NCBI RefSeq assembly: GCF_963675585.1 | Contig: NZ_OY776414.1 | Location: 475,001-539,000 of the forward strand | Direction: 5' to 3' | Source: an uncultured Draconibacterium sp. | Lineage (GTDB): Bacteria; Bacteroidota; Bacteroidia; Bacteroidales; Prolixibacteraceae | DNA: 64,000 nt | In this document: in pieces, positions 55,761 to 64,000 of the stretch | Layout of the letters: every line of letters starts with the position of its first letter | How positions within the stretch are numbered: position 1 is the stretch's first letter | The notes under the pieces: model-generated | Database searches by the model: none | What the model was told of the DNA's origin: nothing | The model's input: only the letters and a program-made list of their open reading frames with translations | Made by a program: the position numbers and the translations under genes

Positions 55761-56436
55761 TGTATTTTGGAGCACCTTTTAAATACCGTAGAGTTTAATT
55801 TTTCATGCAAATATTTTTGCTACTATTCTGGCCATAAATATAAATTAATCATCGAATCTATTGTTTAAAAGCAATGCTTTCGCTCCTGCCGGAGGCCATA
55901 CTATTTGGCTTCCTGCCCGTTCGGTCAGACGGGGATCCAAATAGTATGCACAAAGATCAAGGCAGCTTTTGCTCTTCGCACATCATCTTTACAAAACCTA
56001 ACTTCGGACGGGTGATCTTCTCACACATTCGAAGCTTCCCGCTCTCCGTAAGGTTTTGTTTTGATTCAGCACTCGACCAAAAGAGGCCGACTCACAATAG
56101 GATGCCATAAAATAGTACACGTTTTGCAGCCCGAAAGTCCGCCTTCAGGAAAATGCGTTAAGAAATTTTGGGCATGCAGCGTTAAAAAAGAAAAGCTGTT
56201 TGACACTGACCGGAAGAATGGAGTGTCAGTGGAGTTCTTTTCTTTTAGCGGAGTTCCTAAAATTTTAGCAATTTTCATGTCAGCGGTGGCATTTTTGCTA
56301 ACTTTTTTTGCTGTAGAAAAAAGTTAGTCGCAGCGAAGCGAGAAAAATATTCTTTTTGCGTGTATTAAGAATTCTTCCACAGGCATTTTAATGTGACCCT
56401 ATATTTTCTCGATTACTACTAAATAAAAAGCATAAA
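55761..56436. other. Structured non-coding block with multiple inverted repeats
   Basis: A gap of about 0.7 kb without a convincing gene, richer in G+C than its neighbours. It contains at least five inverted repeats: CATACTATTTGG at 55897-55908 with its complement at 55937-55948, enclosing CCCGT/ACGGG; ACAAAACCT at 55991-55999 with 56051-56059; AAAAGAAAAG at 56186-56195 with 56237-56246, enclosing TGACACT/AGTGTCA; and CTAACTTTTTT at 56298-56308 with 56317-56327, then TCGC/GCGA. Short frames on both strands look non-coding. It may be a mosaic of mobile or repeat elements or structured RNA. Confidence 0.6.
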
Positions 56437-56461
56437 AAAAGGATGGCAGTGCCATCCTTTT
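56436..56461 (-). terminator. Intrinsic terminator of the proline dehydrogenase gene
   Basis: An 11-bp stem (56437-56447 with 56451-56461, loop AGT) has A7 on the + strand, giving a U run for minus transcription. Confidence 0.8.
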
Positions 56462-56479
56462 ATGTTTAACTCCTAAAAA

Positions 56480-57391
56480 TTACCCCCTTATAAAAAGTGC
56501 CTTAATTATATGCTGAGCCATTTTCGGATTTTCTTTAAGTCTTCGTGTTGAATAGTTGAACCATTGCACTCCGTATGGAACATATACCCGCATCCGGTGT
56601 CCGTCTTCAACTATCATTTGTCGTAACTCTGGTGTTACCCCGTACAGCATCTGAAATTCGTACATGCTTTTCGGAATATTCAGTTCCTGAATCATTTTAA
56701 TTGATTCTTCCACCAGGTATTTGTCATGGGTTGCAATTCCTACGTACATTTTATTTTCAAACATGTACTTCAGATCTGCTAAAAAGTGTTCGCGTACTTC
56801 CTCGAATTTTTTGAAGGCAATGTTTGCAGGTTCCACATAAATCCCCTTGCACAATCTGAAATTTATAGGATGTGCTTCTGAATTAATGTCATTTAATACT
56901 TCTAAATCGCTATGTGTACGACGAAGATATGCCTGAACAACCAGCCCTACATTTTTAGGGAATTCGTTGCGTAGTTTTCGAAACATTTCAATTTCCATGT
57001 CAACGCACTGCGAATCTTCCATGTCGATCCGGATAAACGAATCTTTCTGAGCAGCAAGAACTGCAATTTCTCTTATGTAATTATAACATACATCTTTATC
57101 AATCAACAAACCAAACATGGTTGGTTTTAACGAGAAATTTCCTTTTACTCCTTCCGAAGTAAAACGAGTAATAATTTCTATGTATTGGTTTTTGTTGTCT
57201 TCGGCTTCGCTCAGCGTATTAATAAATTCGCCAAGCAAGTCAATGGTTACCTCAATCCCTTTTTCGTTGAGCAGTTTCGAAGCAAGTAAGCCTTCTTCAA
57301 TTGTTTCTCCTGCTATGTAACGTTTCGAGAAAACCCACACCAGTTTTTTTGGCATGTAGGGTAAAATATTTGCAATTAGCTTATTCAACAT
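56480..57391 (-). CDS. Proline dehydrogenase family protein
   Basis: 303 residues from Met at 57389-57391; the longer frame adds a His/Cys leader without homology. Single-domain PRODH TIM-barrel. Motifs: FIRIDMEDSQ, RLCKGIYVEPANIAF, GIATHDKYLV, YEFQMLYGV and VPYGVQWFNYSTRRLKENP, including the Arg pair that binds the substrate carboxylate. FAD-dependent oxidation of L-proline to pyrroline-5-carboxylate is expected, first step to glutamate. No P5C dehydrogenase domain or gene is adjacent. Confidence 0.92.
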   Translation of the reverse strand: MLNKLIANILPYMPKKLVWVFSKRYIAGETIEEGLLASKLLNEKGIEVTIDLLGEFINTLSEAEDNKNQYIEIITRFTSEGVKGNFSLKPTMFGLLIDKDVCYNYIREIAVLAAQKDSFIRIDMEDSQCVDMEIEMFRKLRNEFPKNVGLVVQAYLRRTHSDLEVLNDINSEAHPINFRLCKGIYVEPANIAFKKFEEVREHFLADLKYMFENKMYVGIATHDKYLVEESIKMIQELNIPKSMYEFQMLYGVTPELRQMIVEDGHRMRVYVPYGVQWFNYSTRRLKENPKMAQHIIKALFIRG

Positions 57392-57547
57392 TTTATTTTT
57401 TAGTGAATAAATTTTCTTTTGGGTAAAAATAGGTGCTATCAATGTGTTGAAGCAATGATGTTTATCAGCAAGCAACCATGATTTTATGCAGGTTTTTTAC
57501 GGAAGTTATTGATAGTTAAAGAGATGAAAAAAGTGTTGAAATCCACT

Positions 57548-57576
57548 TTTGCTTTTCAACTAAAAAATTATCTTTG
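57548..57576 (+). promoter_or_regulatory. Promoter of the Skp-like gene (TTTG, 17 bp, TATCTTTG)
   Basis: TTTG at 57548-57551 and TATCTTTG at 57569-57576 fit the Bacteroidota promoter model, leaving a leader of about 85 nt. Confidence 0.6.
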
Positions 57577-57669
57577 TCGGGATTTAAAGTATAAACCAAG
57601 AACAATTTAAAGTGAAAACCATCCTTGGAACATTTTCGGGGAGTTTCATTTATAACAGTTGAGTAAAAA

Positions 57670-58272
57670 ATGAATGAGATGAAAGGAACATCGTTAGTAG
57701 TTAGTGTGGTGCTTTTTGTAGCAGTAGCTGTTTTATATGTATTGCATTTTACGGGTGGTGAAAAATCACAAACTGATAAAATTGAACGTGTTGCCAGTAC
57801 AGGTGGACTTAAAATAGCATATATTAAAGCTGATTCGGTAATCTTGAATTACAATTTGTCGTTGGATTTGCACGACGAATTTACAAAAATGCAGGAAGCT
57901 TATACCACTGAATATGGTGGCAAACGTCAGACTTTTGAAAAAGAAGCAGCTGCATTTCAGGAAAAATTACAACGCGGTGGTTTCTTAACTGAACAACGTG
58001 CTGTTCAGGAACGCGATCGTTTATTGGGAAAAGAACAGGAAATTCAGAAGTTGGATCAGGAATTATCGACTAAACTGGCCGAAATTCAGCAAGAGAACAA
58101 CACCAAAATTTTGGATAACCTTATGGCTTACCTTAAAGAATATAACGATCAGGCTGGTTACGATTACATTGTAAACGGTTCGAGTATTCTTGTAGGCGAC
58201 GAAGCACACAACATTACAGCTAAAGTATTAAATGCTTTAAATGAAAAATACGCCGCTGAAAAATCGGAATAA
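57670..58272 (+). CDS. Skp/OmpH-family periplasmic chaperone
   Basis: 200 residues. An N-terminal hydrophobic helix (about 8-26) is signal or anchor. A beta strand LKIAYIKADSVILNYN is followed by a long charged coiled-coil (about residues 60-150: FEKEAAAFQEKLQRGG, QKLDQELSTKLAEIQQ) and a C-terminal YDYIVNGSSILVGDEAHNIT strand, the Skp tentacle architecture. Skp trimers hold unfolded outer-membrane proteins in the periplasm. A second divergent Skp-like gene is common in this phylum. Confidence 0.9.
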   Translation: MNEMKGTSLVVSVVLFVAVAVLYVLHFTGGEKSQTDKIERVASTGGLKIAYIKADSVILNYNLSLDLHDEFTKMQEAYTTEYGGKRQTFEKEAAAFQEKLQRGGFLTEQRAVQERDRLLGKEQEIQKLDQELSTKLAEIQQENNTKILDNLMAYLKEYNDQAGYDYIVNGSSILVGDEAHNITAKVLNALNEKYAAEKSE

Positions 58273-58291
58273 ATTATTTTACGATTATATC

Positions 58292-58325
58292 GAGAAATCC
58301 GGGAAAGTATCCCGGATTTTTTTTG
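58292..58325 (+). terminator. Intrinsic terminator of the Skp-like gene
   Basis: AAATCCGGGA (58295-58304) pairs with TCCCGGATTT (58310-58319) over AAGTA, followed by a T tract. The stem is identical to that of the gyrB terminator. Confidence 0.85.
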
Positions 58326-58402
58326 CGTTTTATTTTGGCAACAGTTACAATGTTATGGTTCACAAATCAATCGAATTAAGTCCGAATTTTTAAACAGTTT
58401 CT

Positions 58403-58410
58403 TAGCTTTG
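58403..58410 (+). promoter_or_regulatory. -7 promoter box (TAGCTTTG) of the GT2 gene
   Basis: Exact TAnnTTTG match only 6 nt before ATG 58417, suggesting a leaderless transcript. Confidence 0.55.
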
Positions 58411-58416
58411 TAAACA

Positions 58417-59619
58417 ATGTTTGCAGATAGTTACCTAAATAAAAACAATAACGAACCGATCATTCAATCCGATGCCGAACCCGGTACAGCCATTATTGTG
58501 GTGATACCTTGTTTTCGCGAACCGGAGATAAAACAAACGCTTGAATCGTTAAAAGCATGCCACTTGCCGTCGTGTAAAGTGGAAGTAATTGTGTTGATCA
58601 ATCATTCAGAAATTGCTACACCTTCAGTAAAGGAATACAACAATGCAACACATGCTGAACTTACCTGCTGGATTGAAAATAACGAAATTGAAGGGCTAAA
58701 ATTTTATGCACCGGCACCCATCGAACTTAAAAAGAAATGGGCTGGTGCCGGACTGGCACGAAAAAAGGGAATGGATGAGGCTGTACGTCGTTTTAATAAA
58801 TTGGACACACCCGATGGAATTGTGGTTTCGCTTGACGCCGATACGCTGGTTGAGCAAAATTACCTGGTTGAGATTGAAAATTACTTTCAGCAAAATGCAA
58901 AGCATGTTGGTGCAACTCTGGCTTTTGAACATCAAAAGGAAGGCTTGAAGCCCAAACAAAAGGAAGGTATACTTTTGTATGAAAAATACCTCTCTTATTA
59001 CAAACAATCTCTCGATTTTACAGGCTACCCTTATTCTCTGTTTACCATTGGTTCGGCATTCGCAGTGCGGGCTTTGGCCTATGTAAAGCGGGGAGGAATG
59101 AATCGAAGACAGGCAGGTGAAGACTTTTATTTTCTTCAGAACCTGGTGCAAATGGGAAGGGTGGGAGAAATTAATACCACGCGTGTTTATCCATCGGCGC
59201 GTTTGTCGGATCGAGTGCCTTTTGGAACCGGACCTATTCTGCAGAAATGGATGAACGGGGAGGAGGATTTAACCTTGAGTTATAATTTTCAGGCTTTTGT
59301 TGATTTAAAAGCATTGTTTGATGTAAAGAATTCACTTTTTAAAATAGATGAAACAGCATTTGAAAACACGTTGCAAAATCTGCCTGCAACGGTGGCTGAG
59401 TTTATCCGGATTGACGGATTTTGGCGGGAGCTTGAGAATTTGAATAAAAACTGTTCAGCACTTCAAACTTTTCAGACACGTTTCTATCAAACTTTCAATG
59501 CTTTTAAAATTTTGAAGTACCTGAACTTTGCCCACGAAACTTATTTTCGGAAAGCCAATCTGGAAGAACAATTACTGCTGTTGAATACTGCCGTTTTAAC
59601 CCAGAGCAACATCAAGTAG
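58417..59619 (+). CDS. GT2-family glycosyltransferase
   Basis: 400 residues, soluble GT-A fold. It has [11 protein letters not shown] at the nucleotide-binding strand, [13 protein letters not shown] with the DxD-type metal site, [13 protein letters not shown] before it, and [15 protein letters not shown] with the ED catalytic-base motif. The C-terminal third is helical and unrecognised. No membrane helices, so it acts on the cytoplasmic face. Its 3' end overlaps the converging ZIP transporter gene by 24 bp. Acceptor unknown. Confidence 0.85.
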   Translation: MFADSYLNKNNNEPIIQSDAEPGTAIIVVIPCFREPEIKQTLESLKACHLPSCKVEVIVLINHSEIATPSVKEYNNATHAELTCWIENNEIEGLKFYAPAPIELKKKWAGAGLARKKGMDEAVRRFNKLDTPDGIVVSLDADTLVEQNYLVEIENYFQQNAKHVGATLAFEHQKEGLKPKQKEGILLYEKYLSYYKQSLDFTGYPYSLFTIGSAFAVRALAYVKRGGMNRRQAGEDFYFLQNLVQMGRVGEINTTRVYPSARLSDRVPFGTGPILQKWMNGEEDLTLSYNFQAFVDLKALFDVKNSLFKIDETAFENTLQNLPATVAEFIRIDGFWRELENLNKNCSALQTFQTRFYQTFNAFKILKYLNFAHETYFRKANLEEQLLLLNTAVLTQSNIK

Positions 59620-60411
59620 CATCATGGTTGCAAAACCAAGCATGGCACCAATCGTTGATAAATCTGTTTCGTTTCCGGTTTGCGATTCAGGAATAAGTTC
59701 TTCCACAACCACAAAAATCATGGCTCCCGCAGCAAACGATAAAGCATAAGGCAAAATAGGAGTAACAACCAATACCAAATAAGCACCAAGTACTGCAGCG
59801 ATGGGTTCTACTGCTCCCGATAACTGACCGTAATTGAATGCTTTTAAACGCGAAAAACCTTCCCGACGAAGAGGAATTGAAACGGCAGCACCTTCAGGAA
59901 AATTTTGCAGGCCAATACCCATGGCCAATGCAACAGCACCGGCTAATGCACCTGCTTCCGGGTTACTTGCAAGTGCTCCAAAAGCCACACCAACTGCCAG
60001 CCCTTCCGGAATGTTGTGCAGGGTAATGGCCAACACCAAAAGTACACTGCGTTTCCAGGTTGTTTTTATACCTTCAGCCTTATCCATTTTTAAACCCAAA
60101 TGCAAGTGAGGTAGAATATTATCGATAATCAAAAGAAATGCTCCTCCTGATAAAAACCCAACAACTGCAGGAATCCAACCTGTTTCACCACGTGCTTCCG
60201 TCATCTCGATGGCAGGTTTTAACAGCGACCAAAAACTGGCTGCAATCATAACTCCTGCTGCAAAACCAAGCATCGAATTCAATACTTTCTGGTTGATTTT
60301 TTTAAAGAAAAACACCATAGCAGCTCCTAAAGCTGTAACTGCCCATGTAAAAAGCGCAGCAAACAATGCAAGCATTATCGGGTTGTATTCAAGAAGCCAA
60401 TCTAAGTTCAT
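59596..60411 (-). CDS. ZIP-family divalent metal transporter
   Basis: 271 residues with eight helices. ZIP metal-site motifs are in TM4 ([14 protein letters not shown]) and TM5 ([14 protein letters not shown]), the GufA/ZupT-like set, with a His-rich segment (PHLHLG) in the long loop after TM3. It imports Zn2+, Fe2+ or other divalent cations. Overlaps the end of the GT2 gene on the opposite strand by 24 bp. A promoter box is 20 nt upstream. Confidence 0.92.
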   Translation of the reverse strand: MNLDWLLEYNPIMLALFAALFTWAVTALGAAMVFFFKKINQKVLNSMLGFAAGVMIAASFWSLLKPAIEMTEARGETGWIPAVVGFLSGGAFLLIIDNILPHLHLGLKMDKAEGIKTTWKRSVLLVLAITLHNIPEGLAVGVAFGALASNPEAGALAGAVALAMGIGLQNFPEGAAVSIPLRREGFSRLKAFNYGQLSGAVEPIAAVLGAYLVLVVTPILPYALSFAAGAMIFVVVEELIPESQTGNETDLSTIGAMLGFATMMLLDVALG

Positions 60412-60430
60412 TTCTACAATTATTTGCGAA

Positions 60431-60438
60431 CAAAATTA
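60431..60438 (-). promoter_or_regulatory. -7 promoter box (TAATTTTG) of the ZIP gene
   Basis: Exact TAnnTTTG match on the minus strand, 20 nt before the start codon. Confidence 0.55.
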
Positions 60439-60548
60439 ACAAAAAGTAGATTAACTGAATATTAATACTCAAAAAGCTTTTAATGGTCAGTTATTCAGTG
60501 TGTTGTGTGGGTTGTTTGTAAAAGCTAAGAATTTATTGAAGTATGAAT

Positions 60549-60578
60549 TTTGATTTTTTAGCAAACTTTGTACTTTTG
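60549..60578 (+). promoter_or_regulatory. Ferredoxin promoter (TTTG, 18 bp, TACTTTTG)
   Basis: TTTG at 60549-60552 and TACTTTTG at 60571-60578, 18 bp apart, is a full match to the Bacteroidota promoter model. The ATG is 37 nt downstream. Confidence 0.65.
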
Positions 60579-60615
60579 CTGAAACGTTAATGTTAAACTA
60601 AAAAAAATCATTGTT

Positions 60616-60786
60616 ATGGCATACAAAATTTCAGATGAATGTATAGCATGCGGAACTTGTATCGATGAGTGTCCGGTTGACGCGATTGCGGAAGGTGATA
60701 TCTACACAATTGATCCAGAACTTTGCACCGACTGTGGTTCATGCGCAGAAGTTTGTCCTGTTGAGGCAATTGCAATTGACGAATAG
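60616..60786 (+). CDS. 2x[4Fe-4S] ferredoxin
   Basis: 56 residues, too short for many gene callers. Two classic CxxCxxCxxxCP clusters are seen: Cys9, 12, 15, 19 and Cys37, 40, 43, 47. The two halves form an internal repeat (CPVDAIAEGD and CPVEAIAIDE). Clostridial-type bacterial ferredoxin; a low-potential electron carrier for pyruvate:ferredoxin oxidoreductase, hydrogenase or similar. Strong promoter and terminator make it a stand-alone unit. Typical of anaerobic or facultative metabolism. Confidence 0.96.
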   Translation: MAYKISDECIACGTCIDECPVDAIAEGDIYTIDPELCTDCGSCAEVCPVEAIAIDE

Positions 60787-60806
60787 ACTATTCGACATAC
60801 AAAATT

Positions 60807-60838
60807 CAAAAAGGCCTGCTTAGAGTAGGCTTTTTTTA
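60807..60838 (+). terminator. Intrinsic terminator of the ferredoxin gene
   Basis: GCCTGCT (60814-60820) pairs with AGTAGGC (60824-60830) with one G-U pair, extended by A/T pairs and followed by T7. Confidence 0.75.
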
Positions 60839-60914
60839 TGCCCAGAAGTTTCTGGAATAGATAACCTAAAAACCAATATCCAATATCCAATAACCAAACT
60901 ACTGCTGGCATACG

Positions 60915-60965
60915 TTTCCCCTCTGGCAGGAGGGATGTCCCGGTTTTACGGGACGGGGTGGTTTT
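60915..60965. repeat. Short palindromic intergenic repeat, copy A
   Basis: 51 bp opening TTTCCCCTC and closing GACGGGGTGGTTTT, with two internal hairpins (CCCTC/GAGGG and GTCCCG/CGGGAC). The ends match copy B at 62735-62814. Flanked by an imperfect ATCCAATATCC tract (about 60875-60895). Confidence 0.65.
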
Positions 60966-61041
60966 ATTGTAACAATAAGTAACGAGAAAAGACATAACTA
61001 AAACGCAATAACCAACTTCCTATTCCATGCTGTACACTTTC

Positions 61042-62637
61042 TTAAAATCCATTCAAATCCAAAAACGCAGTTGGCAGCAGCAATAAAAATCCGGTAACAA
61101 TTAGTATAAGCATAAACGGAGCAATCCATTTAAACCATTTTTCGTAAGGGATACGGGCAATTCCAAGTACTCCGATCAAAATACCGGAGGTTGGTGTAAT
61201 CATGTTTGTAAATCCGTCACCCAACTGGAAGACCACAACTGTTGCCTGGCGCGATATTCCAATCAGATCGGATATTTGCGACATAATTGGAATGGTTAAT
61301 GCAGCTTGTCCCGAGCCCGACGGAATAAAAACATTCAGCAGGGTTTGAATCAGGTACATAATACCCAGTGTTCCCACTTTTCCAAAATCTTTCATCGAAT
61401 CTGATACATAAAAAAGAATGGTGTCAATAACAGTCCCATCTTCTAGAATAACAACAATACCGCGTGCTAATCCAACAATCAGCGCAGCCGGAAGTATGTC
61501 TTTTGCACCTTCCAGAAAAAGTTTGGTTATGGTATTGGGTGATTTATTGGCAGCAATTCCCGAAAAGATTCCCATTGCCAGGAAGATTGTTGCTATTTCT
61601 TTTATGTACCAGCCGTGCCCCATAACTCCAATTACCAAAAACACAATGGTGAAAGTGAGCAGGTTTAATATAAAATATTGTACCGAATGCCTCAATGCAA
61701 ATAAGCTTGATAGTAGAAATAACCCGGTTGCGACGGGTATAGCCGGTAAACTAAATGTGCTGTTTCCTATAAGAATCGCACTTAGTGGAAACCGGATTGA
61801 AAAAAGTATAAGGCCAATGGCTAGAACAATCAAAGCAAACCAGGCCGATTTTGATTTTATTTGCGGGATGGTTTCGTCAGTAGTTTGATTGTGCGAACGC
61901 CAATACGCATCGTCGGTGTAGACCAGTGATTTTTTGGGATCTTTCCGAATTTTAGAGGCATAGCGCAAAATATAAGTGAATCCAACCAGATTAATCACCG
62001 CCCACATAAAAATGCGGTATTCAATGCCCGAGAATAGCGGAATGTCGGATAATCCCTGTGCAACTCCAACGGTAAACGGATTTAAAAAAGCACCTGCAAA
62101 CCCAAGGGCTGCAGCAATAAAACACATCGAAACACCAACAATTGAATCGTAGCCCATTGAAATAGCCAGCGGTACAAAAATTATGGTAAAGGCAATTGTT
62201 TCTTCACTCATCCCGAAAATGGCTCCAAACAAGCTAAATACGGTCATTGTGCCCACAAGTACAAGGTTGTTTACTCCAATTCCGGCTAGCCATTTTGATT
62301 TTTCCCAGCGTTTCGAAAATTTCAGAAATGAATAAATTCCCAGGTCAATCGATTTGCTTTCATTGAGTATCCAAAACGATCCACCAATTAATAGAATCAA
62401 GGCAATAATGTTTGTAGTGCGCAAAAAACCATCAAAGAACGAGGAAAAAATCTGCCAGCTTTGAATTTTGCTATCTGTAAAATGAAACGAACCGGCTTTT
62501 ATTACACTGCGCTCAACACCATTTACCAGCACATCGTTTCGCTCGAATTCGCCCCCGGGAATCAGCCCGGTTAATACGGCACAAAAAACAATTAAAGCGA
62601 AAATGATGACATAGGTATGTGGAACTTTTTTGAGCAT
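61042..62637 (-). CDS. YfcC/DcuC-family membrane transporter
   Basis: 531 residues from the Met at 62635-62637. The longer frame to 62871 adds 78 residues translated from the repeat and is rejected. About twelve helices. Motifs: KKVPHTYVIIFALIVFCAVLTGL, PGGEFER, and near the C-terminus FIPSGSGQAALTIPIMSQIS and GDGFTNMITPTSG. It resembles the YfcC group of the C4-dicarboxylate/arginine antiporter superfamily, which moves carboxylates or amino acids. Substrate unknown; no enzyme gene adjacent. Start now follows a clean leader and family length. Confidence 0.85.
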   Translation of the reverse strand: MLKKVPHTYVIIFALIVFCAVLTGLIPGGEFERNDVLVNGVERSVIKAGSFHFTDSKIQSWQIFSSFFDGFLRTTNIIALILLIGGSFWILNESKSIDLGIYSFLKFSKRWEKSKWLAGIGVNNLVLVGTMTVFSLFGAIFGMSEETIAFTIIFVPLAISMGYDSIVGVSMCFIAAALGFAGAFLNPFTVGVAQGLSDIPLFSGIEYRIFMWAVINLVGFTYILRYASKIRKDPKKSLVYTDDAYWRSHNQTTDETIPQIKSKSAWFALIVLAIGLILFSIRFPLSAILIGNSTFSLPAIPVATGLFLLSSLFALRHSVQYFILNLLTFTIVFLVIGVMGHGWYIKEIATIFLAMGIFSGIAANKSPNTITKLFLEGAKDILPAALIVGLARGIVVILEDGTVIDTILFYVSDSMKDFGKVGTLGIMYLIQTLLNVFIPSGSGQAALTIPIMSQISDLIGISRQATVVVFQLGDGFTNMITPTSGILIGVLGIARIPYEKWFKWIAPFMLILIVTGFLLLLPTAFLDLNGF

Positions 62638-63067
62638 GTTTCTGAATTTAGTGCCCGAAGTTAGTAAAAAGACCGGCAAGGGGAAAGGGGTTCGTAGCGA
62701 AGAGCCAAGAATCAAGAGTTCCCACATACAATAATTTCCCCTCCATGAGGAGGGGTGTCGGCACCACCGGCTTTGTACAAAAAGTAAAACAACCAACGCT
62801 GACGGGGTGGTTTTCTTGAATCCGTCTTCCGACTCCCAATCCGACTTCTTTATTCTTTTTTCCCCATCCATTTTTATTTGACATAAACATTCTATACTTT
62901 TAGTCCACCTTAATCCGGCGACACAAACAGAAGATTCACAGTGTAGTAGAGTGCCCCAGAAAAGTTAAACAAGGGGAGTGTGTTACCTCTTGAAACTATT
63001 TTAATCTTTTATACAAGCTAAAATAGAATTACGAAAAACCTTTCCTTTTAAACAATAATATCGAGCC
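62638..63067. other. Intergenic region between the YfcC and propeller lipoprotein genes
   Basis: 430 bp without a gene. It holds repeat copy B, a second GAAG-type tract (62820-62845), and a GTGCCCCAGAAAAGTTAAAC stretch (about 62952-62971) that I cannot classify. No clean -7 box is visible for the gene at 63068. Confidence 0.4.
62735..62814. repeat. Short palindromic intergenic repeat, copy B
   Basis: 80 bp with the same ends as copy A (TTTCCCCTC at one end and GACGGGGTGGTTTT at the other) and a hairpin CCCCTCC/GGAGGGG at its start. The middle is about 30 bp longer than in copy A. Translation through it makes the spurious N-terminus of the transporter frame. Confidence 0.65.
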
Positions 63068-63943
63068 ATGAAACCAAAACAACTTATCTTTCTGATTCTC
63101 GTACTAATCCTGTTTTCCTGCACACAACAAAGCAAACCGCCAACATATCTTGGTCAGAATATTCCTTTTGAACACCCGGAGATATTTGCCAAAGGAATGG
63201 TATCAGTTGATTCTACCAGTGAATCGATGATTAGTGTAACAAACGATGGTTTTGCCATTTTTTTTATGCGTTATTTTAAAGATGAAAAAGGAAATACCAA
63301 CGGTGTACAAAGTCTCTATACGCGTTTTGATGGAAAAAAATGGACGGATTTAAAACAGAAAGACCGCGAAATGTTTTACAGAACGCCCCGCTTTGTTAAC
63401 GATTCTTTGGCCATTATGGAATCGAATGCTTGTATCTGGAAATCGAAAAAAGTAAATGACAGTACCTGGACCAAACCGGTATTTGTTGATAGTTTGGATT
63501 TAAGCCGGCAAAATGGAGTCTCGGATTGGAGCATTACTGCAGATTTAACCCTGTTTTATGTGCAAAACGGAGATGTGGTAACTGCAAGGATTGATAATGA
63601 CCAACTGGATGAAAGTAAAAAGATTACAGGATTTGAAGGTTTTAAAACGCGGCATGTTGGCGTGGCTCCCGGTGGCGATTATTTAATATGTGATGGATTT
63701 TTAGAGGGAGTAAATAATGGTTGGGTCGATAATTTTATTTCATTCCGAAAAACCGATGCCAGCTGGACTTTTCCGGTTCATATGGACAGTACCATAAACA
63801 CAAAAGGCGAAGGAAACTACTTTCCGCGAATTTCACCCGATGGTGCAGTCTTCTTTTTTTCGAGGCAAAATTCTGCCAATTTAAGTGACATCCTTTGGCT
63901 GAGTACAAAAGGTTTGGATAGCTACAAAAACCTAGCGGAATAG
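63068..63943 (+). CDS. Lipoprotein with PD40/WD40-like beta-propeller repeats
   Basis: 291 residues. A lipobox (ILFSC, Cys18) is followed by repeated blades; FPRISPDGAVFFFSRQ and VAPGGDYLICDGF are PD40-type strands, as in the tricorn/TolB propeller families. No catalytic motif. It is a probable surface or periplasmic binding protein. It is short for a full seven-blade propeller and may have only four or five recognisable blades. Partner not identified in the window. Confidence 0.75.
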   Translation: MKPKQLIFLILVLILFSCTQQSKPPTYLGQNIPFEHPEIFAKGMVSVDSTSESMISVTNDGFAIFFMRYFKDEKGNTNGVQSLYTRFDGKKWTDLKQKDREMFYRTPRFVNDSLAIMESNACIWKSKKVNDSTWTKPVFVDSLDLSRQNGVSDWSITADLTLFYVQNGDVVTARIDNDQLDESKKITGFEGFKTRHVGVAPGGDYLICDGFLEGVNNGWVDNFISFRKTDASWTFPVHMDSTINTKGEGNYFPRISPDGAVFFFSRQNSANLSDILWLSTKGLDSYKNLAE

Positions 63944-64000
63944 TTGCCAAAAATGTTGGCCGACAGAGAGTGGCAAACAATATTTCCAAGCACATCAAAT

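Noticed and set aside
55874-56327. Short frames on both strands in the 55.8-56.4 kb block
   Set aside because: Cross stems of inverted repeats, have no recognisable domain and unusual composition; treated as non-coding.
60702-60995. 97-residue minus-strand frame over the ferredoxin gene and repeat A
   Set aside because: Reads antisense to the ferredoxin and through the palindromic repeat; not a gene.
61418-61888. 156-residue frame opposite the YfcC gene
   Set aside because: Antisense of a membrane transporter; repetitive Ile/Pro/Lys content.
62648-62890. 80-residue frame over repeat B, and the 78-residue N-terminal extension of the transporter
   Set aside because: Both are translations of a repeat element and lack family homology; transporter starts at 62637.

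Overview
This window looks like chromosome of a member of the Bacteroidota, most likely class Bacteroidia (a Marinilabiliales/Prolixibacteraceae-like relative is plausible; there is no 16S rRNA gene here to settle it). The evidence is a region-1.1-less primary sigma factor, a Bacteroidota-type TPR/outer-membrane-barrel operon, an ECF sigma/membrane-partner pair, an isomerase-type xylose operon, and about twenty copies of the Bacteroidota -7 promoter box TAnnTTTG placed just upstream of genes. Base composition is AT-rich, with a still more AT-rich islet at 42.2-48.4 kb. I see no rRNA, tRNA, CRISPR array, prophage or intact insertion sequence.

Layout: (1) 0-6.3 kb: tail of an M20 amidohydrolase, a tricorn-type protease broken by a one-base homopolymer slip, a 5'-nucleotidase lipoprotein and an HtrA-like protease. 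(2) 6.5-10.9 kb, + strand: TauE/SafE permease, CdsA-like cytidylyltransferase, SEC59-like lipid-alcohol kinase, NAD(P)-dependent SDR and a CDP-alcohol phosphatidyltransferase, possibly a lipid-headgroup pathway. (3) 10.9-16.2 kb, - strand housekeeping: rpoD, degP-like protease, LOG phosphoribohydrolase, gyrB. (4) 16.5-21.4 kb: beta-barrel and TPR protein operon, divergent from an FtsE-like ATPase. (5) 22.5-26.6 kb: two circularly permuted papain-fold hydrolases with a lipoprotein and small membrane proteins, two of which carry a VanZ/DUF2238-like His/Glu/Asp pattern. (6) 26.6-35.4 kb: GT4 glycosyltransferase, murB, mltG, flavodiiron protein, two unknown membrane proteins, ECF sigma, a hypothetical protein and a Tat-exported SGNH hydrolase. 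(7) 35.8-41.3 kb: P-type ATPase, universal stress protein fused to a TPR-like tail, MATE exporter. (8) 41.5-49.3 kb: two superoxide dismutases with opposite metal-site signatures (Mn-like, then Fe-like) flank three glycosylation genes: a polyprenyl-phosphate-sugar synthase-like GT2 between two paralogous GT-C/TPR membrane proteins. A 57-residue winged-helix-like protein follows the Fe-type SOD. (9) 49.3-54.9 kb: xylose operon (GntR-type regulator, xylB, xylA, xylE) with a shared TTCYG-repeat operator candidate. (10) 55-64 kb: nitroreductase, a 0.7 kb structured non-coding block, proline dehydrogenase, Skp/OmpH chaperone, GT2 glycosyltransferase, ZIP transporter, a 2x[4Fe-4S] ferredoxin, a YfcC-family transporter and a beta-propeller-like lipoprotein, interspersed with short palindromic repeats.

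The clearest working units are the xylose operon, the cell-wall enzymes murB and mltG, the oxygen-defence genes (flavodiiron protein, two SODs, ferredoxin) and the glycosylation islet. The best candidates for something undescribed are that islet, the permuted-papain/VanZ-like cluster and the 6.5-10.9 kb lipid cluster. Functions for all three are inferred from domain logic only. Several starts were moved inward from the longest open frame using signal peptides, family lengths and promoter positions, as noted per gene.
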